From Tannerella sp. (GTDB lineage: Bacteria > Bacteroidota > Bacteroidia > Bacteroidales > Tannerellaceae): a DNA stretch of 8,759 nucleotides. The DNA lies in contig JAITDQ010000247.1 of assembly GCA_031282485.1 (NCBI GenBank), positions 1-8,759 on the forward strand, given 5' to 3'. Position numbers and translations under genes: made by a program. The notes under the pieces are model-generated. The model saw nothing but the letters and a program-made list of their open reading frames with translations. It searched no databases and had not been told where the DNA came from. Numbering within the stretch: position 1 is the stretch's first letter; each line of letters starts with the position of its first letter. Shown one piece after another: positions 7,007 to 8,759 of the stretch.

Positions 7007-7173
7007 TTACACTTCTTCCAACTCATATTTGTCTTTGCCGATAAAAATTAACGAAAGATACCGGACATCCGTACGTCCGGCAAATAGATAGGAATTCTTT
7101 TATTTTCACAGCCTGTGTCCGCGGTGAACTTCCCTTCGGGAGAGATTTTTGCCGTCCGGTCAAACTTTTTTAT
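7007..7173 (-). pseudogene. Candidate broken small coding sequence, unidentified
   Basis: Two adjacent minus-strand frames read like parts of one protein. The upstream part (from about 7173) reads KKFDRTAKISPEGKF and then KRIPIYLPDVR before a stop at 7048-7050. The downstream part, in another frame, reads DVRYLSLIFIGKDKYELEEV and stops at 7007-7009. The frames meet at 7064-7079, an imperfect 8-bp tandem duplication (GACATCCG/TACGTCCG). Removing one unit joins them as IPIYLPDVRYLSLIFIG. The codon before KKFDR is ATA, where a start ATG would fit. The joined product would be about 52 residues. I do not recognise the family. It could be a frameshifted small gene or the 3' remnant of a larger one. 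The frame reading and duplication are seen; the decay is inferred, and chance open frames remain possible. Confidence 0.35.
7061..7080. repeat. Small inverted repeat with embedded 8-bp tandem duplication
   Basis: CCGGAC (7061-7066) and GTCCGG (7075-7080) form a 6-bp inverted repeat around 8 nt. The same bases hold two tandem units, GACATCCG (7064-7071) and TACGTCCG (7072-7079), identical at six of eight positions. No T-run follows, so it is unlikely to be a terminator. Its main interest is that it marks the frame change in the candidate minus-strand remnant. Confidence 0.5.
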
Positions 7174-7225
7174 GCAAAAAATTTTCTTTTTGATGTTATA
7201 TTTTTTCCTTTGCAACGTCATCAGT

Positions 7226-7735
7226 ATGAATATGCAATCGGAACAGTTCAAAAAAGACATTATTCCTCTCCGGCAAACGCTTTTTGCGACAGCTCTGAAA
7301 TGGATGCAACAGGAAGAGGAGGCTGAAGATGCGACTCAGGAAACGCTGCTTCGCATGTGGAATGTCCGTGAACAGTTGGATACGGTGGCTAATCCGGGAG
7401 CGTTTGCCATGCAGACCGTCAAAAACATCTGTATCGACCGCCTCCGAAGGCAGAAAGAAAAAACGACTGTCGACGACTTGCCTGCGGAAACGGATTACGA
7501 AACGCCCTATACGGAAATCGAACGCAAGGATGCCGTCGAGCTTGTTAAGAGGATTATCGAGCATTTGCCTGTCCTGCAGCAAACCATTATCCGGATGCGC
7601 GATATCGAAGGATTCGAGTTGCAGGAAATTGCAGAAATAACCGGTACGCAGGTGAGCGCCGTTACGACGAATCTTTCCCGGGCACGAAAAAAAGTACGGG
7701 ATCAATATATGAAAATTATGAATTATAGATTATGA
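7226..7735 (+). CDS. ECF-family RNA polymerase sigma factor
   Basis: This is a 169-residue extracytoplasmic-function sigma-70 factor that would direct RNA polymerase to a small regulon. Region 2 spans about residues 10-77, with AEDATQETLLRMW (33-45) and NICIDRLRRQK (67-77) typical of the core-binding and -10 recognition part. A short acidic linker follows (80-100). Region 4 spans about 105-158, and its helix-turn-helix lies near ELQEIAEITGTQVSAVTTNLSRARKKV (split around 131-157). I chose the ATG at 7226 (MNMQSEQFKKDI); an ATG two codons later is equally possible. The frame stays open upstream to 7115, but that part is AT-rich, hydrophobic and outside the domain. The stop overlaps the next start in ATGA, suggesting coupled translation with a membrane protein that may be its anti-sigma factor. 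No clear promoter was found. Confidence 0.92.
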   Translation: MNMQSEQFKKDIIPLRQTLFATALKWMQQEEEAEDATQETLLRMWNVREQLDTVANPGAFAMQTVKNICIDRLRRQKEKTTVDDLPAETDYETPYTEIERKDAVELVKRIIEHLPVLQQTIIRMRDIEGFELQEIAEITGTQVSAVTTNLSRARKKVRDQYMKIMNYRL

Positions 7736-8178
7736 GAAAAAGAAAAATAGATATGGAATCGCTGGTTGACGCGTATTTCAACGGATTGACCGGTTTGAAG
7801 GAAGAACAGCTTCTGCGGGATTATTTCCGAAAGGACGACCTGCCGGAAACGCTGAAGGTGTATCAACCGCTTTTCCGTTATCTGGCTGCCGAACGGAAGG
7901 AAAGGCGCCGCCATACGCTTCATTTGCAGCTTCGGAGAAACGCCTGGAAATGGAGTGCGGCCGCCGCCGTTTTGCTCCTATGCATCGCGTTGCCGTTTGC
8001 CGGTCGTATGTACAAAACTGCGTCGCCGGAAATTTCGCAAATGTATATCAACGGGAAAAAATACACGAATATCGAACTTATACAGTCGGAAACGCTCAAG
8101 ACACTGGAACATCTCGCCGAAAGTAACGAATCGGCGATTTCTTATCAGGCCGAAGCGCTGGAATCGTTTTTCCGGTAA
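7732..8178 (+). CDS. Small single-pass membrane protein, putative anti-sigma factor
   Basis: This 148-residue protein is not one I can place in a named family. It has a charged N-terminal part of about 70 residues, a single membrane span at about 75-91 (SAAAAVLLLCIALPFAG), and a C-terminal part of about 57 residues that should lie in the periplasm. Arginine and lysine are dense before the span (RKERRRHTLHLQLRR region), fitting an N-in topology. Its start overlaps the sigma-factor stop by 4 bp. This arrangement and topology are those of anti-sigma factors, which hold an ECF factor at the membrane with their N-terminal part. It lacks the HxxxCxxC zinc motif of ZAS-type anti-sigma factors and a FecR domain. 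The role is inferred from context only. The next gene begins 20 bp downstream. Confidence 0.7.
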   Translation: MRKRKIDMESLVDAYFNGLTGLKEEQLLRDYFRKDDLPETLKVYQPLFRYLAAERKERRRHTLHLQLRRNAWKWSAAAAVLLLCIALPFAGRMYKTASPEISQMYINGKKYTNIELIQSETLKTLEHLAESNESAISYQAEALESFFR

Positions 8179-8198
8179 CAAATTAAACATGAAATGAT

Positions 8199-8684
8199 AT
8201 GGATATGACAAGGAAAATATTTTTTTTACTGATCCTCTTCGCCTCTTGCGGATTTGCACACGCGCAGAAAGGCTTGCATGTTGACGTCGTATTCGGCGAC
8301 TACGGCAAACAGAAGGGAGCTGTCTTCATTGAACTGGCAAAGGACGTGTTGGGGCGTCATTCCCGTATTAACCGCTACAAAAGCCTGACAATCCCTTACG
8401 ATCCCGAAATCATCCGTACGGCGCTGAACGCGATCCGGACAGATATGAAGAACGGGGAAATTATGATGGAATCGCAAAAGGACGGGATAACGGAAACCGG
8501 ATATTATCACTTAGCAAAGAGGGAAAATTCGGAGGAAGAAGAATACATCCTGTTCAGCGCCAAATCAAAAAAAATGATCCTGATTTACGTCCGGGGCGCC
8601 TTTCCGCCTTCGCAACTGGAAAAGGAAATATACAAACTGCAGGATTTATTCATCAAAGTTAATAATAAACGAATTAAATTATAA
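8199..8684 (+). CDS. Exported DUF4252-like protein
   Basis: This 161-residue protein has a signal peptide (about 1-22: basic MTRK, hydrophobic core, AHA before the cleavage point), giving a mature protein that starts QKGLHVDV. The mature part is mixed alpha/beta with many charged residues, including a cluster EEEEY at 112-116, and no further membrane span. Size, signal peptide and position after an ECF sigma factor and a small membrane protein resemble DUF4252 proteins of Bacteroidales, whose function is unknown. The assignment rests on memory of that gene order and overall look, not on a catalytic motif. A cysteine at residue 17 could be read as a weak lipobox (FASC), but Phe at -3 makes lipoprotein processing less likely. 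The ATG at 8199 or the one at 8205 could be the start. Confidence 0.7.
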   Translation: MDMTRKIFFLLILFASCGFAHAQKGLHVDVVFGDYGKQKGAVFIELAKDVLGRHSRINRYKSLTIPYDPEIIRTALNAIRTDMKNGEIMMESQKDGITETGYYHLAKRENSEEEEYILFSAKSKKMILIYVRGAFPPSQLEKEIYKLQDLFIKVNNKRIKL

Positions 8685-8689
8685 ATATT

Positions 8690-8759
8690 ATGAAAAGAAT
8701 TTCAGGACTGATTGTGTGCGCCCTCTTAATGATTTCCCCTGTACGGGCGCAGGAAAACG
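8690..8759 (+). CDS. Start of a second exported protein, cut by the window end
   Basis: Only the first 23 codons are present: a signal peptide with basic MKR, a hydrophobic core and VRA before a predicted cleavage point, then QEN. It begins 5 bp after the preceding stop, so it belongs to the same transcription unit. In Bacteroidales, DUF4252-type genes often come in tandem pairs, so this may be a paralogue of the previous gene, but too little is visible to say. Confidence 0.6.
   Translation, partial: MKRISGLIVCALLMISPVRAQEN

Noticed and set aside
7130..7150. TTCCC-TTC-GGGAG hairpin followed by ATTTTT as a terminator.
   Set aside because: The stem is only about 4-5 bp with a 3-nt loop, and there is no gene upstream on the + strand needing it after the terminator at 6941-6983.
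7187..7212. TTTG (7189-7192) and TTCCTTTG (7205-7212) as a promoter for the sigma factor.
   Set aside because: Spacing is 12 nt rather than 19-21, and the -7 element lacks TA.
7115..7225. In-frame upstream starts for the sigma factor (7115, 7172) that would add a hydrophobic N-terminus.
   Set aside because: The added part is AT-rich, not part of the ECF domain, overlaps the candidate minus-strand remnant and has no ribosome binding site; sigma factors of this family start near MNMQSEQF.
8241..8252. Lipobox reading FASC in the DUF4252-like protein.
   Set aside because: Phe at -3 is unusual for a lipobox, while AHA-Q gives a good signal peptidase I site typical of this phylum.

Overview
The window reads as chromosomal DNA of a Bacteroidales-type Bacteroidota. 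Four things suggest this: an Rnf operon in the order rseC-rnfB-rnfC-rnfD-rnfG-rnfE-rnfA, a TAnnTTTG-type promoter with no Shine-Dalgarno sequence before most starts, AT-rich spacers between moderately GC-rich genes, and an ECF sigma factor followed by a DUF4252-like exported protein. Every confident gene is on the + strand. Species cannot be determined from the sequence.

Positions 1-221 are a leader and control region. It holds a good promoter (153-183) and two inverted repeats (72-99 and 189-214) that share a TTTGCA/TGCAAA core. The second is a perfect 10-bp repeat lying at the predicted transcription start. Positions 222-5882 encode the full Rnf complex, a membrane ferredoxin:NAD+ oxidoreductase that couples electron transfer to Na+ or H+ export. 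RnfB takes electrons from ferredoxin, RnfC handles NAD(H), RnfD and RnfG carry covalent FMN, and RnfA and RnfE share a membrane Fe-S centre. An RseC/MucC-family protein leads the operon. A UDP-hexose 4-epimerase gene (galE, 5912-6940) follows rnfA after 29 bp with no visible promoter and ends at a strong hairpin terminator (6941-6983) that could work in both directions.

The gap from 6984 to 7225 carries what looks like a broken minus-strand coding remnant (about 7007-7173). Its two reading frames join exactly at an imperfect 8-bp tandem duplication. A second transcription unit then starts: an ECF sigma factor (7226), a small single-pass membrane protein overlapping it by 4 bp and placed like an anti-sigma factor, a secreted DUF4252-like protein, and the start of another exported protein cut by the window edge.

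The most unusual feature is the C-terminal tail of RnfG (about residues 189-261). It is acidic, low in complexity and built from DNA duplications. It contains two extra peptides, DAVSGAT and DANSGAT, that match the Dxx(S/T)GAT motif used by the flavin transferase ApbE, plus a degenerate third copy. This raises the possibility of an RnfG carrying extra covalent FMN on a disordered tail. I saw no CRISPR array, transposon, phage gene, tRNA or rRNA.
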